A stretch of DNA of 45,204 bases from RPQJ01 sp041910015 (lineage in GTDB: Bacteria; Pseudomonadota; Gammaproteobacteria; Steroidobacterales; Steroidobacteraceae). A model generated the notes under the pieces. That model worked only from the letters and a program-made list of their open reading frames with translations, searched no databases and was not told the origin of the DNA. Where the stretch lies: the NCBI GenBank assembly GCA_041910015.1, contig JAYRRR010000009.1, positions 1 to 45,204 of the forward strand, given 5' to 3'. Positions 24,442 to 32,251 of this stretch are shown here, in pieces; the stretch's first letter is position 1, and each line of letters starts with the position of its first letter. The position numbers were made by a program, and so were the translations under genes.

Positions 24442-25055
24442 CGACTTCCGATCCGGCACCCTCGGCCGGCCACGGCGGGTCGCGCGCCGATGCCCAGCGC
24501 GACCGCATCCTGTGCGCGGCGCTCAAGTGCTTCATCGAGCGCGGCTTCCACGCGGCCAGCATGGCGAACATCGCCGACGCCGCGCAGATGAGCCCCGGGC
24601 TGATCTACCGCTACTTCGAGAACAAGAACGCCATCGTGCTGGCGATCGTGCAGCGGCAGCTCGAGGAAAAGCGCCTGCTGATCCGTCAGCTGCACTCGTC
24701 CGAGCAGCTCGCCGCCGACCTGCTGCGCTCGTTTGACGAATGGTGCGCGCGCGACGTGACGTCGATGAGCGTCGCGCTGTACCTCGAAATGAGCGCGGAG
24801 GCCACGCGCAACCCGCAGATCGCCGAGGCGCTGCACGAGTCCGACGAACTGACCCGTACCGAGTTCAGGAACTGGCTCGCGCGCAGCACGCAGCAGGGCG
24901 GACTGGGCCTCAGCGAGGCGGAGGCGGCGCGTCGTGCGCTCGAACTGCGTTTCCTGGTCGACGGCCTGACCGTGCGCGCCGTGCGCGAGCCGCGCATCGA
25001 CCGTACCGCGCTCCGCGCCGCAATCGAGAACCTGATCGCGCGCATCCTCGCCTGA
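24438..25055 (+). CDS. TetR/AcrR family repressor of the efflux operon
   Basis: The 205-residue protein has an N-terminal TetR helix-turn-helix: DRILCAALKCFIERGFHAASMANIADAAQMS followed by GLIYRYFENKNAIV (about residues 20-66). A helical ligand-binding domain follows, with the ALELRFLVDGL segment near the end. Its ATG overlaps the stop of the channel gene, so it is made with the pump and probably controls the operon from the dyads at 18503-18608. This feedback layout differs from the usual divergent acrR/mexR arrangement. The ligand is unknown. Confidence 0.92.
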   Translation: MTTSDPAPSAGHGGSRADAQRDRILCAALKCFIERGFHAASMANIADAAQMSPGLIYRYFENKNAIVLAIVQRQLEEKRLLIRQLHSSEQLAADLLRSFDEWCARDVTSMSVALYLEMSAEATRNPQIAEALHESDELTRTEFRNWLARSTQQGGLGLSEAEAARRALELRFLVDGLTVRAVREPRIDRTALRAAIENLIARILA

Positions 25056-25706
25056 GTCGGAAAACCTCGGCGGCAAGACCTCGGTTCGTGATGAAACGGC
25101 GCGTGGTTTGGCGACAGGCGGGTCGCGGCCGACGATCGCGTCGGTCACAGAGCGTGAGGTCCGCAACCGTACAGGCTGCGGTGCGGGATCGCGTCTGATG
25201 TCGGCCCCGCACGCCCCGATCAGGTTGTGGAGCGCAGATCAGCTGGAAGATGGCCTTGGTGCCATCGAACGCGCTCAGGCAAGAGCCGTCCGCGCGCAGC
25301 AGCGCGCCGGCTTGCCCCGCCTGCCGCACCGCCAGCCGCGCGGACAGCTCGGTCGCGCCATCGTGTCCGCGCATCGTTCCCCGCTTCGCGACCGGTCGCC
25401 GCGGTCCTCGCAATGCCCACAGTGACCAACACGAAGTCAGAACGATGCGCTTCCTCCGCCTTCGATAACCGAGGGATCCCGGCTCGGCCGCGGGGACGCA
25501 CGTGACTCATCGCTGGCTGCGGCGCGTGGACCTCCAGGATCACTCCCGTGATACCCCTTTCATGCGGTCGGCATCGATGCCGACGAGCAGCTTCAGGTGG
25601 ATTCGACAGATGCACAGCATGAATGGTTACTTATCGAAATATTGCACTGTACGGATTCTGTGACCTGCCTACACTGGGATCAGTCACACTCAACCACGGC
25701 AGGCCC
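25056..25706. other. 651-base gap without a supported gene
   Basis: Open frames on both strands here have no recognisable motif, no good ribosome binding site and strongly Arg/Ala-skewed products, as expected of GC-rich shadow reading. A minus-strand frame with the segment ADGSCLSAFDGTKAIFQL looks somewhat more protein-like, but it is not continued in a consistent frame. The last 90 bases become AT-richer (for example TTACTTATCGAAATATTG at 25627-25644) and probably contain the promoter of the catabolic unit. A TACACT at 25670-25675 could be its -10, with no clear -35. No terminator is obvious after tetR. Confidence 0.4.
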
Positions 25707-26936
25707 ATGATGAATTTCGAGCACAGTGACAAGACGAAGGAACTGATGCGCCGCGTCGACGCGTTCATGCGCGAACACATCTATCCGGTCGAGCGTCAGC
25801 ACCAGGATTTCGTGGAAGACCCGACCAACCGCTGGGTGCAGCCGCCGTTCGTCGAGGCACTCAAGGCGAAGGCGCGGGCAGCGGGGCTGTGGAACCTGTT
25901 CCTGCCGCACGAGTACGGCCAATGGAGTCCGGGTCTCACGAACCTCGAATACGCTCCACTCGCCGAGTTGATGGGGCGGATCGACTGGGCCTCCGAGGTC
26001 TTCAACTGCAGCGCGCCCGACACGGGCAACATGGAAGTGCTCGCGCGCTACGGTACCGAGGCGCAGCAGGAGCAATGGCTGCGCCCTCAGCTCGATGGCC
26101 GGATACGTTCCGCCTTTCTGATGACCGAGCCCGCGGTCGCCAGTTCGGACGCGACCAACATCGAGTGCTCCATCGTCCGCGACGGCGACGACTATGTCAT
26201 CAACGGGCACAAGTGGTGGTCCAGCAACGCCATGCATCCGAACTGCGAACTGCTGGTCGTCATGGGAAAGACGCGGTTCGATGGGCCGAAGCACTCCCAG
26301 CAGTCGATGATCCTCGTGCCAATGCACGCCGCCGGCGTGCGCGTCCTGAGGCCGCTCAAGGTCTTCGGCGAGGTGCACTCGCCGAGCGGCCATGGCGAGG
26401 TGACGCTCGAGAACGTGCGTGTGCCGGCTTCGAACCTGCTGCTCGGCGAAGGGCGCGGCTTCGAAATCGCGCAGGGTCGGCTCGGCCCGGGCCGCATCCA
26501 TCATTGCATGCGGCTGATCGGCGCCGCGCAGCGCGCCCTCGAGTGGATGTGCCGGCGTGTCGAGAGTCGGGTGGCGTTTGGTCGCAAGCTCAGCGAGCAA
26601 AGCAGCATCCGACAGGACATCGCACGGTCGCGCTGCGAAATCGAGCAGGCCCGCCTGCTTACCCTTGCGGCCGCTGATCGCATGGACCGCGAGGGCAACA
26701 AGGGTGCGGCCGACCTCATCTCCATGATAAAGATTGTCGCGCCGAGCATGTGCCAGGCGGTCTGCGACCGCGCGATTCAGGCGTTCGGAGCCATGGGAGT
26801 CAGCCAGGACACGCCGATCGCCGCCGCATTCGCCTACGGACGCTTCGTCCGCCTGGCCGACGGTCCGGACGCCGTGCACATGAGCCAGCTCGCAAAGTGG
26901 ACCATCGCAAGGGTGCTGGTGAACGACGCGCATTGA
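25707..26936 (+). CDS. Acyl-CoA dehydrogenase of the ACAD10/ACAD11 (LvaC-like) type
   Basis: The ATG at 25707 (a second one follows directly) gives 409 residues. The core has the family signature MTEPAVASSDATNIECSI, then INGHKWWSSNAMHPNCELLVVMGKT, which is typical of the ACAD10/11 branch rather than ordinary fatty acyl-CoA dehydrogenases. At the position of the usual catalytic Glu this branch has Asp in a DGPDEVH-type motif. Here LADGPDAVH gives Asp385, with Ala replacing the following Glu. In mammals and in the Pseudomonas levulinate pathway such enzymes act on 4-phosphoryloxy acyl-CoAs made by an APH-fold kinase, and such a kinase is the next gene. The role here is inferred from this pairing. 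A 226-base gap without a gene separates the two. Confidence 0.88.
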   Translation: MMNFEHSDKTKELMRRVDAFMREHIYPVERQHQDFVEDPTNRWVQPPFVEALKAKARAAGLWNLFLPHEYGQWSPGLTNLEYAPLAELMGRIDWASEVFNCSAPDTGNMEVLARYGTEAQQEQWLRPQLDGRIRSAFLMTEPAVASSDATNIECSIVRDGDDYVINGHKWWSSNAMHPNCELLVVMGKTRFDGPKHSQQSMILVPMHAAGVRVLRPLKVFGEVHSPSGHGEVTLENVRVPASNLLLGEGRGFEIAQGRLGPGRIHHCMRLIGAAQRALEWMCRRVESRVAFGRKLSEQSSIRQDIARSRCEIEQARLLTLAAADRMDREGNKGAADLISMIKIVAPSMCQAVCDRAIQAFGAMGVSQDTPIAAAFAYGRFVRLADGPDAVHMSQLAKWTIARVLVNDAH

Positions 26937-27162
26937 CCGTGGATCGGCCCCGCATCCGGTGCGATCGACACACAGCGCGCGAGCGTCGAGCCAGCCTGGA
27001 ACGGCAGACGTGCGCCGCACGAGGACGACGTCGTGGAGTTGCTCGAGAACCGCATGGCGGCCGTCGGCGACGAAGGTCACGGGCAAGATGCCCTGGCGAC
27101 GAAATGCACGCCGGAGCGCGACGCCGATCCCGCGCTCTGCTCATCATCCCGACAGCCGAGAG

Positions 27163-28254
27163 ATGAACATCGAAATGGCAATACGTGACATTGACGTCGA
27201 TGCAATACTCGACAAAGGGAAATTGCAGGCGTGGCTGGATGAGAACACGCCAGAGCTGGGCAGTGGTTGCCTGAAGATCGGCCTGCTTCATGGCGGGACG
27301 AGCAATATCATTCTGAGCCTGGATCGTGGCGGCAAGACAGCCGTACTCCGCCGCACTCCGCCTGATCCGCCCAGGGCGAGTATCAAGGCCATAGAACGGG
27401 AGGCGACGATTCTGTCGGCTCTCAACGACACGCCCGTGCCAACACCCCATGTTTATGGCAAGTGTTTCGACCCCGAGGTAATTGGAAGCAGCTTCTATGT
27501 CATGGAGTGCGTGGACGGCTGGGCGCCAGAGCTCAACGACCGTACCTTTCGCTTCAATGCCCCTTTCGAGCGAGAGCTGCTCAAGCCCCAACTGGCGCAT
27601 GCCATGATCGAGGGCCTGATCCAACTGGCGAAAGTGGACTACAAAGCGGCGGGGCTGGAAGATTTTGGCAAACCAGACGGCTTTCTGGAACGCCAGGTGG
27701 ACCGGTGGAGTCAGCAGCTGGAAAGCTACAAGAGCGCATACAGGAAATATCAGGGTCGCGAAATTCCCGGCTTGGAGCACGTTGCCGACTGGCTTCGCCA
27801 CAACACGCCGCAGAGCGGCGTTCCAGCGATCATTCATGGTGATTACGGCTTTCACAATGTGATGTTCGCCAACGAGCCGCGAGTTCGCCTGGCCGCAATC
27901 ATCGACTGGGAACTGGCCACCATTGGTGATCCACTGGTGGACATTGGTTGGTTCCTCGGTGCCTTCCGGGACGCCCGCGAACCTGGCGTCGTGCCGGCAT
28001 CCACGTACTTCGATCCCTTCGATTTCCCGACCCGCCAGGAACTGGCAGCCCGCTTTGTCGAGGGTACGGGTCGCAACATCGACTGCCTGGACTACTACCT
28101 GGTGCTGGCCCTTTACAAGGGCGCATGCATTTTCGAGTACAAGGTGGCGGCGGCGATGGACGGGCTGTTGTCCGGACAGATTGGTGAAATGTTCGGGAAG
28201 CTGGTCCTGGATAACATCCGAGAGGCGCAGAAGATCGTGCGCTGGCACACCTAG
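27163..28254 (+). CDS. APH-fold phosphotransferase, probable 4-hydroxyacyl-CoA kinase (ACAD10/11 N-half, LvaA-like)
   Basis: GAGAG lies just before the ATG at 27163, and the product is 363 residues. The kinase-like fold is clear: LHGGTSNIILSL as nucleotide loop, VLRRTPP with the following Ala/Lys strand, IHGDYGFHNVMF with Asp227 and Asn232 as catalytic and metal residues, and IIDWELATIGDPLVDIGW with Asp248 in place of DFG. This is the aminoglycoside phosphotransferase family in the form fused to the dehydrogenase in mammalian ACAD10/11. It would transfer phosphate to the 4-hydroxyl of an acyl-CoA. Antibiotic resistance is unlikely given the setting among beta-oxidation genes. Confidence 0.85.
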   Translation: MNIEMAIRDIDVDAILDKGKLQAWLDENTPELGSGCLKIGLLHGGTSNIILSLDRGGKTAVLRRTPPDPPRASIKAIEREATILSALNDTPVPTPHVYGKCFDPEVIGSSFYVMECVDGWAPELNDRTFRFNAPFERELLKPQLAHAMIEGLIQLAKVDYKAAGLEDFGKPDGFLERQVDRWSQQLESYKSAYRKYQGREIPGLEHVADWLRHNTPQSGVPAIIHGDYGFHNVMFANEPRVRLAAIIDWELATIGDPLVDIGWFLGAFRDAREPGVVPASTYFDPFDFPTRQELAARFVEGTGRNIDCLDYYLVLALYKGACIFEYKVAAAMDGLLSGQIGEMFGKLVLDNIREAQKIVRWHT

Positions 28255-28302
28255 TCCAGCTCCAGATGTGAGCAGCGTTCGATACTGACAGAGGTGCGTG
28301 AA

Positions 28303-29049
28303 ATGGATCCACTGTTCGATTTCAGCGGCAAAGTCGTGCTTGTTACGGGAGGCAGTCGGGGCCTGGGTCATGAAATGGTCAAGGCGTTTTCCGAGCGAGG
28401 TGCCGATGTCGTCATCACCAGTCGCAACCGCGAGAGCTGCTCGGCGGTTGCCGCCGAGGTGCGCTCGATTGGGCGCCGGGCGCTCGCGTGGCCCTGTCAC
28501 ATTGGCAAATGGCAGGAAATCGAAGCCCTGGTGGATGCGTCATACAGCGAGTTCGGCAAGGTGGACGTATTGATCAACAACGCCGGAATGTCCCCGGTCA
28601 CCCCCAGCCCGGCCGATGTCACCGAGGAGCTGTTCGACAAGATCATCGGGGTGAACTTCAAGGGCCCATTCCGTCTGACAGCCCTGGTCGGTCGGCGCAT
28701 GGCGGAGGCGAGCGGCGGCTGCATCATCAATGTGAGCAGTTCGGGCGCGCTCCGTCCGGCCCCCAGGGCCATTCCCTATTGCGGCGCCAAGGCAGCCATC
28801 AATGCGATGACCGAGGCCTTTGCCGCCGAGTTCGGTGGGTCTGGAGTACGGGTCAACACCATTTCTGCGGGCCCCTTTCTCACTGACATCAGCAAGGCCT
28901 GGTCCGAGCGCGACCGTACCTCGGCCCACTCGGCGTTGGGTCGTCCCGGGAAGCCACATGAAGTCGTGACCACGGCGCTCTACCTTGCAAGCTCGTACTC
29001 CAGCTTCGTCACGTCGTCCCTGGTGCGGGTAGACGGCGGTATCTACTGA
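28303..29049 (+). CDS. Short-chain dehydrogenase/reductase
   Basis: GAGG (28291-28294) stands 8 bases before the ATG at 28303. A GTG three codons earlier overlaps that site and is rejected. The 248-residue classical SDR has VLVTGGSRGLG for NAD(P), NNAGMSP, INVSSSG with the catalytic Ser, and YCGAK with Tyr159 and Lys163. It ends VRVDGGIY, the usual C-terminal motif. It probably oxidises a hydroxyl on the acyl chain or reduces a ketone. It lies 48 bases after the kinase gene and likely closes the first transcription unit, since a 180-base gap follows. Confidence 0.9.
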   Translation: MDPLFDFSGKVVLVTGGSRGLGHEMVKAFSERGADVVITSRNRESCSAVAAEVRSIGRRALAWPCHIGKWQEIEALVDASYSEFGKVDVLINNAGMSPVTPSPADVTEELFDKIIGVNFKGPFRLTALVGRRMAEASGGCIINVSSSGALRPAPRAIPYCGAKAAINAMTEAFAAEFGGSGVRVNTISAGPFLTDISKAWSERDRTSAHSALGRPGKPHEVVTTALYLASSYSSFVTSSLVRVDGGIY

Positions 29050-29133
29050 TGCATCCGCCGGTTGCCACCTGACTTCAGCGTAGGCACCGGCGCGGACTGC
29101 TCGCAGGTCGGGAGCAGCTCATGACCCCGTCAA

Positions 29134-29154
29134 AAATGATCATTCAGAAAGAGC
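29134..29154. promoter_or_regulatory. Palindromic operator candidate upstream of the second SDR unit
   Basis: The perfect 10-base palindrome AATGATCATT (29135-29144) lies in the gap before the SDR/thiolase unit. With its flanks it reads AAATGATCATTCAGA followed by AAGAGC. The same 21-base block, with three differences, stands at 35115-35135 upstream of the TonB receptor gene. A TAGTAT at 29189-29194 may be the -10 of the downstream unit, without a good -35. This suggests an activator- or repressor-controlled promoter. Confidence 0.5.
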
Positions 29155-29228
29155 GGATTTGGCCTATTCGCTCAGCTCACAGCGCGCCTAGTATCCGCCC
29201 AGTGATGCCGTAGCAAGAGATGCACAGC

Positions 29229-30137
29229 GTGAGCAATGAGATCAGGTTTGATGGTCGCGTTGTAGTGGTGACTGGCGCTGGAGCTGGTCTTGGGCGCTCC
29301 CATGCGCTCGGTTTCGCCGGCCGGGGCGCAAGGGTCGTGGTCAATGATCTCGGCGGCGGTGGCCGCGGAGAAGGCAGGAGCAACGAAGCGGCTGACAGGG
29401 TCGTGGCGGAGATTCTCCAGGCCGGCGGGGAAGCCGCAGCCAACTACGATTCCGTGGAGGATGGCGCGTCGATCATCCGGACGGCGATGGAGACTTTCGG
29501 CCGGGTCGACGTGGTGATCAACAACGCCGGCATACTGCGCGATGCCAGTTTTGCCAAGATGACTCCGGAAGACTGGGACCTGATCTACAAGGTACACGTC
29601 TACGGTGCCTACAGCGTCACCAAGGCAGCCTGGCCGATCATGTCAGAGCAGGGTTTCGGCCGCATCGTCAATACGGCCTCTGCCGCCGGCATCTACGGGA
29701 ACTTTGGGCAGGCCAATTACGCCTGCGCCAAGCAAGGCTTGGTCGGGTTGAGCAATACGCTCGCCATCGAGGGCGCCAGGAAGGGCATCAATGTCAATGT
29801 CGTCGCCCCCGTGGCGGGGTCTCGTCTGACCGAAACCATTCTCCCCAAGGCAGCGACCGAGGCACTCAAGCCCGGACTGGTGACGCCGCTCGTCATGTGC
29901 CTCTGCGCCGAGAGCAGCGAGGAAACGGGTTCGCTGTTTGAAGTGGGCGCAGGCTGGATTTCCAAGCTTCGGTGGGAGCGCACCAAGGGCGTCTGCTTCT
30001 CGCCGAGTGACACCCTGTCTCCCGAGCGGGTCAGGGCTGCCTGGGACCGGATTGGCGACTTCACCGACGCGGATCATCCAGTCTCGGTCCAGGATACCTT
30101 CGGGCGGATTTTCGACAACCTCGGAATCAAGTTGTAG
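29229..30137 (+). CDS. 3-hydroxyacyl-CoA dehydrogenase-like SDR (HSD17B4/MFE-2 dehydrogenase type)
   Basis: I prefer the GTG at 29229 (MSNEIRFDGRVVVVTG), since AAGAG at 29215-29219 is 9 bases upstream and related proteins start this way. The ATG at 29220 directly abuts that site. The 302-residue protein has TGAGAGLGRSHAL, VVNDLGGGGRGEG (the long loop typical of the peroxisomal multifunctional enzyme dehydrogenase), NNAGILRDASFAKM, and YACAK with Tyr164 and Lys168. It ends with the extra C-terminal stretch of about 60 residues found in this branch. It would oxidise (3R)-hydroxyacyl-CoA to 3-ketoacyl-CoA, which the thiolase encoded next would cleave. Confidence 0.92.
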   Translation: MSNEIRFDGRVVVVTGAGAGLGRSHALGFAGRGARVVVNDLGGGGRGEGRSNEAADRVVAEILQAGGEAAANYDSVEDGASIIRTAMETFGRVDVVINNAGILRDASFAKMTPEDWDLIYKVHVYGAYSVTKAAWPIMSEQGFGRIVNTASAAGIYGNFGQANYACAKQGLVGLSNTLAIEGARKGINVNVVAPVAGSRLTETILPKAATEALKPGLVTPLVMCLCAESSEETGSLFEVGAGWISKLRWERTKGVCFSPSDTLSPERVRAAWDRIGDFTDADHPVSVQDTFGRIFDNLGIKL

Positions 30138-30152
30138 CTCGAGGGAAGACCG

Positions 30153-31325
30153 ATGACCAATGCATATGTGGCCGGTGTCGACATGGTCAAGTTCGCCAAG
30201 CCGGGACAGCACCGGCCATACCGCGAGATGGCCTCCCGCGCGATCCTTGGCGCAATCGGGGAAGCCGGCATCGATGCGTCACTGATCGAGCAGGCCTATG
30301 GCGGCTACATCTATGGCGACTCGACCTGTGCGCAGCATGCGGTCTACAGCGCCTTCATGAGCGGCATTCCCGTCATCAACGTCAACAACAACTGCTCCTC
30401 CGGATCCACCGCATTGTTTCTCGCGAGGCAGGCAGTGCAGTCGGGTGCCGCAGAATGCGTTCTGGCCTTCGGCTTCGAGGAGATGCAGCCCGGTGCCCTG
30501 AGTTCGCATTGGGACGACAGGGAGTCACCTTGTGACGATTTCATCAAGGTGCTGGATGATGCGGGCTATCCCGAGGCGCCATTCGCCCTGCGCTGCTTCG
30601 GTGCCGCCGGGCATCACTACATGGAAAAATACGGTGTGAAGCCGGATATTTTCGCCAAGGTTGCCGTCAAGACGCGGAGTCATGCGGTCGTCAACCCACT
30701 TGCGCTGTTCACCAGGACGCTTTCGGTTGAGGAGGTGCTGAATTCCCCGGTGGTCTACCTCGAATACCTGACCAAGCTGATGTGCTGCCCGCCGACCTGC
30801 GGCGCCGGTGCGGCGGTGATCTGCAGCAGGGCATTCGCCAGGCGACACGGTATCCAGGATGCGGTGGAAATCGTTGGGCAGGCGATGGCCACCGATACGC
30901 CGGCAACTTGGGACAATGCCATCAATCTGGTTGGTGCGGACATGACCCGCCGCGCGTCCGTGGCTGTGTATGAGCAGTCCGGCATTGGCGTGGACGACGT
31001 CGACGTGGTCGAGCTCCATGACTGCTTCACTACCAATGAGGTCATTACGTACGAGGGCCTTGGGCTGTGCGGGGAGGGTGAGGCAGAGGGCTTCGTTGCT
31101 GCCGGTGACAATACCCATGGGGGCCGGTTCGTCGTCAATCCTTCAGGCGGGTTGATGTCCAAGGGTCATCCCATAGGAGCCACAGGCCTGGCCCAGTGCT
31201 ATGAGCTGGTCCACCAGTTGCGTGGTACTGCCGATCAACGTCAGGTGGCGAATGCGAGAATCGGCCTGCAGCACAACCTTGGCCTCGGTGGCGCGGCGGT
31301 AGTCACCATGTACAGGAGGGTCTGA
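30153..31325 (+). CDS. SCPx-type thiolase (lipid-transfer protein family)
   Basis: The 390-residue protein resembles the thiolase half of sterol carrier protein x: YGGYIYGDSTCAQHAVY, then NVNNNCSSGSTALFLA with nucleophile Cys81. His289 is in HDCFTTNEV and His339 in SKGHPIGATG. It ends LQHNLGLGGAAVV, where ordinary thiolases have a second Cys and this family does not. It would release acetyl-CoA or propionyl-CoA from branched or bulky 3-ketoacyl-CoAs. Aldolase relatives (Ltp2) need a DUF35 partner, which is absent, so thiolysis is more likely. It starts 15 bases after the SDR, and its TGA overlaps the next ATG. Confidence 0.9.
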   Translation: MTNAYVAGVDMVKFAKPGQHRPYREMASRAILGAIGEAGIDASLIEQAYGGYIYGDSTCAQHAVYSAFMSGIPVINVNNNCSSGSTALFLARQAVQSGAAECVLAFGFEEMQPGALSSHWDDRESPCDDFIKVLDDAGYPEAPFALRCFGAAGHHYMEKYGVKPDIFAKVAVKTRSHAVVNPLALFTRTLSVEEVLNSPVVYLEYLTKLMCCPPTCGAGAAVICSRAFARRHGIQDAVEIVGQAMATDTPATWDNAINLVGADMTRRASVAVYEQSGIGVDDVDVVELHDCFTTNEVITYEGLGLCGEGEAEGFVAAGDNTHGGRFVVNPSGGLMSKGHPIGATGLAQCYELVHQLRGTADQRQVANARIGLQHNLGLGGAAVVTMYRRV

Positions 31326-31765
31326 TGCTGGACCGGAGCAAGATCGGCCACGAATTCCCCGCATTCACGGTCGAGATCGAGAAAGGACGGCTGCGTTTCT
31401 TCGCCAAGGCCGTTGGCGAGACCAATCCAATCTATACGGATGAGTCCTCTGCGCGAGCAGCGGGGCATCCCACCATTCCCGCGCCGCCCACCTTCATGTT
31501 CTGCGTTGATCTCGACAGCCCCGAGTTTCTGCCCGCCGTCAGGCTGCTGAACCTCGACATGGGCCGAATGCTGCACGGTACCCAGGAGTTCAGCTACTTT
31601 GGCCAGATCTACGCCGGAGACAGAATTACCCAGCGGTCCAGGATCGTTGACATCTACGACAAGAAAGGTGGCGCGCTCGAGTTTGTCGTCCAGGAGAACA
31701 GCTACACCAACCAGGACGGCGATCTGGTGGGCAAAGCCCTTCAAACACTCGTCTATCGCAACTGA
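31325..31765 (+). CDS. MaoC-like N-terminal (FAS1-type) dehydratase domain protein
   Basis: The 146-residue hotdog protein matches the N-terminal dehydratase half used in two-part enoyl-CoA hydratases. It shows VEIEKGRLRFFAKAVGETNPIYTDESSARAAGHPTIPAPPTF, with the helix start where catalytic subunits carry Asp/His. The catalytic pair is not complete here, so it is likely the structural partner. The MaoC protein encoded next, which has the catalytic residues, would complete a heterodimer. It starts within the stop of the thiolase (TGATG). Confidence 0.88.
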   Translation: MLDRSKIGHEFPAFTVEIEKGRLRFFAKAVGETNPIYTDESSARAAGHPTIPAPPTFMFCVDLDSPEFLPAVRLLNLDMGRMLHGTQEFSYFGQIYAGDRITQRSRIVDIYDKKGGALEFVVQENSYTNQDGDLVGKALQTLVYRN

Positions 31766-31781
31766 TGTCAGGAATCCTGAT

Positions 31782-32183
31782 ATGACACAGATAACCCCCG
31801 GGACCGAGATTCCCCCTCTGGTGCTTCCGCCGATCAATAGGACGGTCCTGGCGCTGTTCGCAGGTGCATCCGGCGACCACAACCCAGTTCACATCGATAT
31901 CGACTTTGCCCGGAGTGCTGGAATGCCGGATGTCATTGCCCACGGCATGCTGTCCATGGCCTACCTGGGGCGAATGCTGACCGACTGGCAACCTCAGGCA
32001 AGACTCAGGAAGTTCAGCAGTCGCTTTGCCGCAATCACTCACGTGCATGACGTCATTGCCTGCCAGGGCAAGGTGGTGGAGATCATCGAAGATAACGGTG
32101 AGTCCCTGGCGCGATGCGAGATTCAGGCCGCGAAGGTCGACGGAGAACAGACGCTGATCGGCGAAGCCCTGGTGGCGCTGTAG
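31782..32183 (+). CDS. MaoC-like enoyl-CoA hydratase (catalytic subunit)
   Basis: The ATG at 31782 is preceded by AGGAA and gives 133 residues. The single hotdog fold carries the hydratase-2 motif: LFAGASGDHNPVHIDIDFARSAGMPDVIAHGM, with the Asp of GDHNPVH and the His five residues later as the catalytic pair. It would add water to an enoyl-CoA to give the (3R)-hydroxyacyl-CoA that the HSD17B4-like SDR uses. The gene 16 bases upstream codes for the likely non-catalytic partner. The pairing recalls the ChsH1/ChsH2-type heterodimers of steroid side-chain degradation. Confidence 0.9.
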   Translation: MTQITPGTEIPPLVLPPINRTVLALFAGASGDHNPVHIDIDFARSAGMPDVIAHGMLSMAYLGRMLTDWQPQARLRKFSSRFAAITHVHDVIACQGKVVEIIEDNGESLARCEIQAAKVDGEQTLIGEALVAL

Positions 32184-32251
32184 GCAGGCGGGCGAATGGC
32201 ATCGAACGCAAACATCGCGCGATCGATCATGCGGACGATCGGGAGGGGAAC

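Noticed and set aside
24910..25615. Two minus-strand frames in the gap after tetR.
   Set aside because: No family, no ribosome binding site, inconsistent frame; left as an uncertain gap.
27163..28254. Aminoglycoside resistance gene.
   Set aside because: The fold is shared, but residues and neighbours fit the ACAD10/11-type acyl-CoA kinase.
30153..31325. Ltp2-type steroid side-chain aldolase.
   Set aside because: Aldolase relatives need a DUF35 partner, which is not encoded here; the thiolase Cys and His residues are in place.
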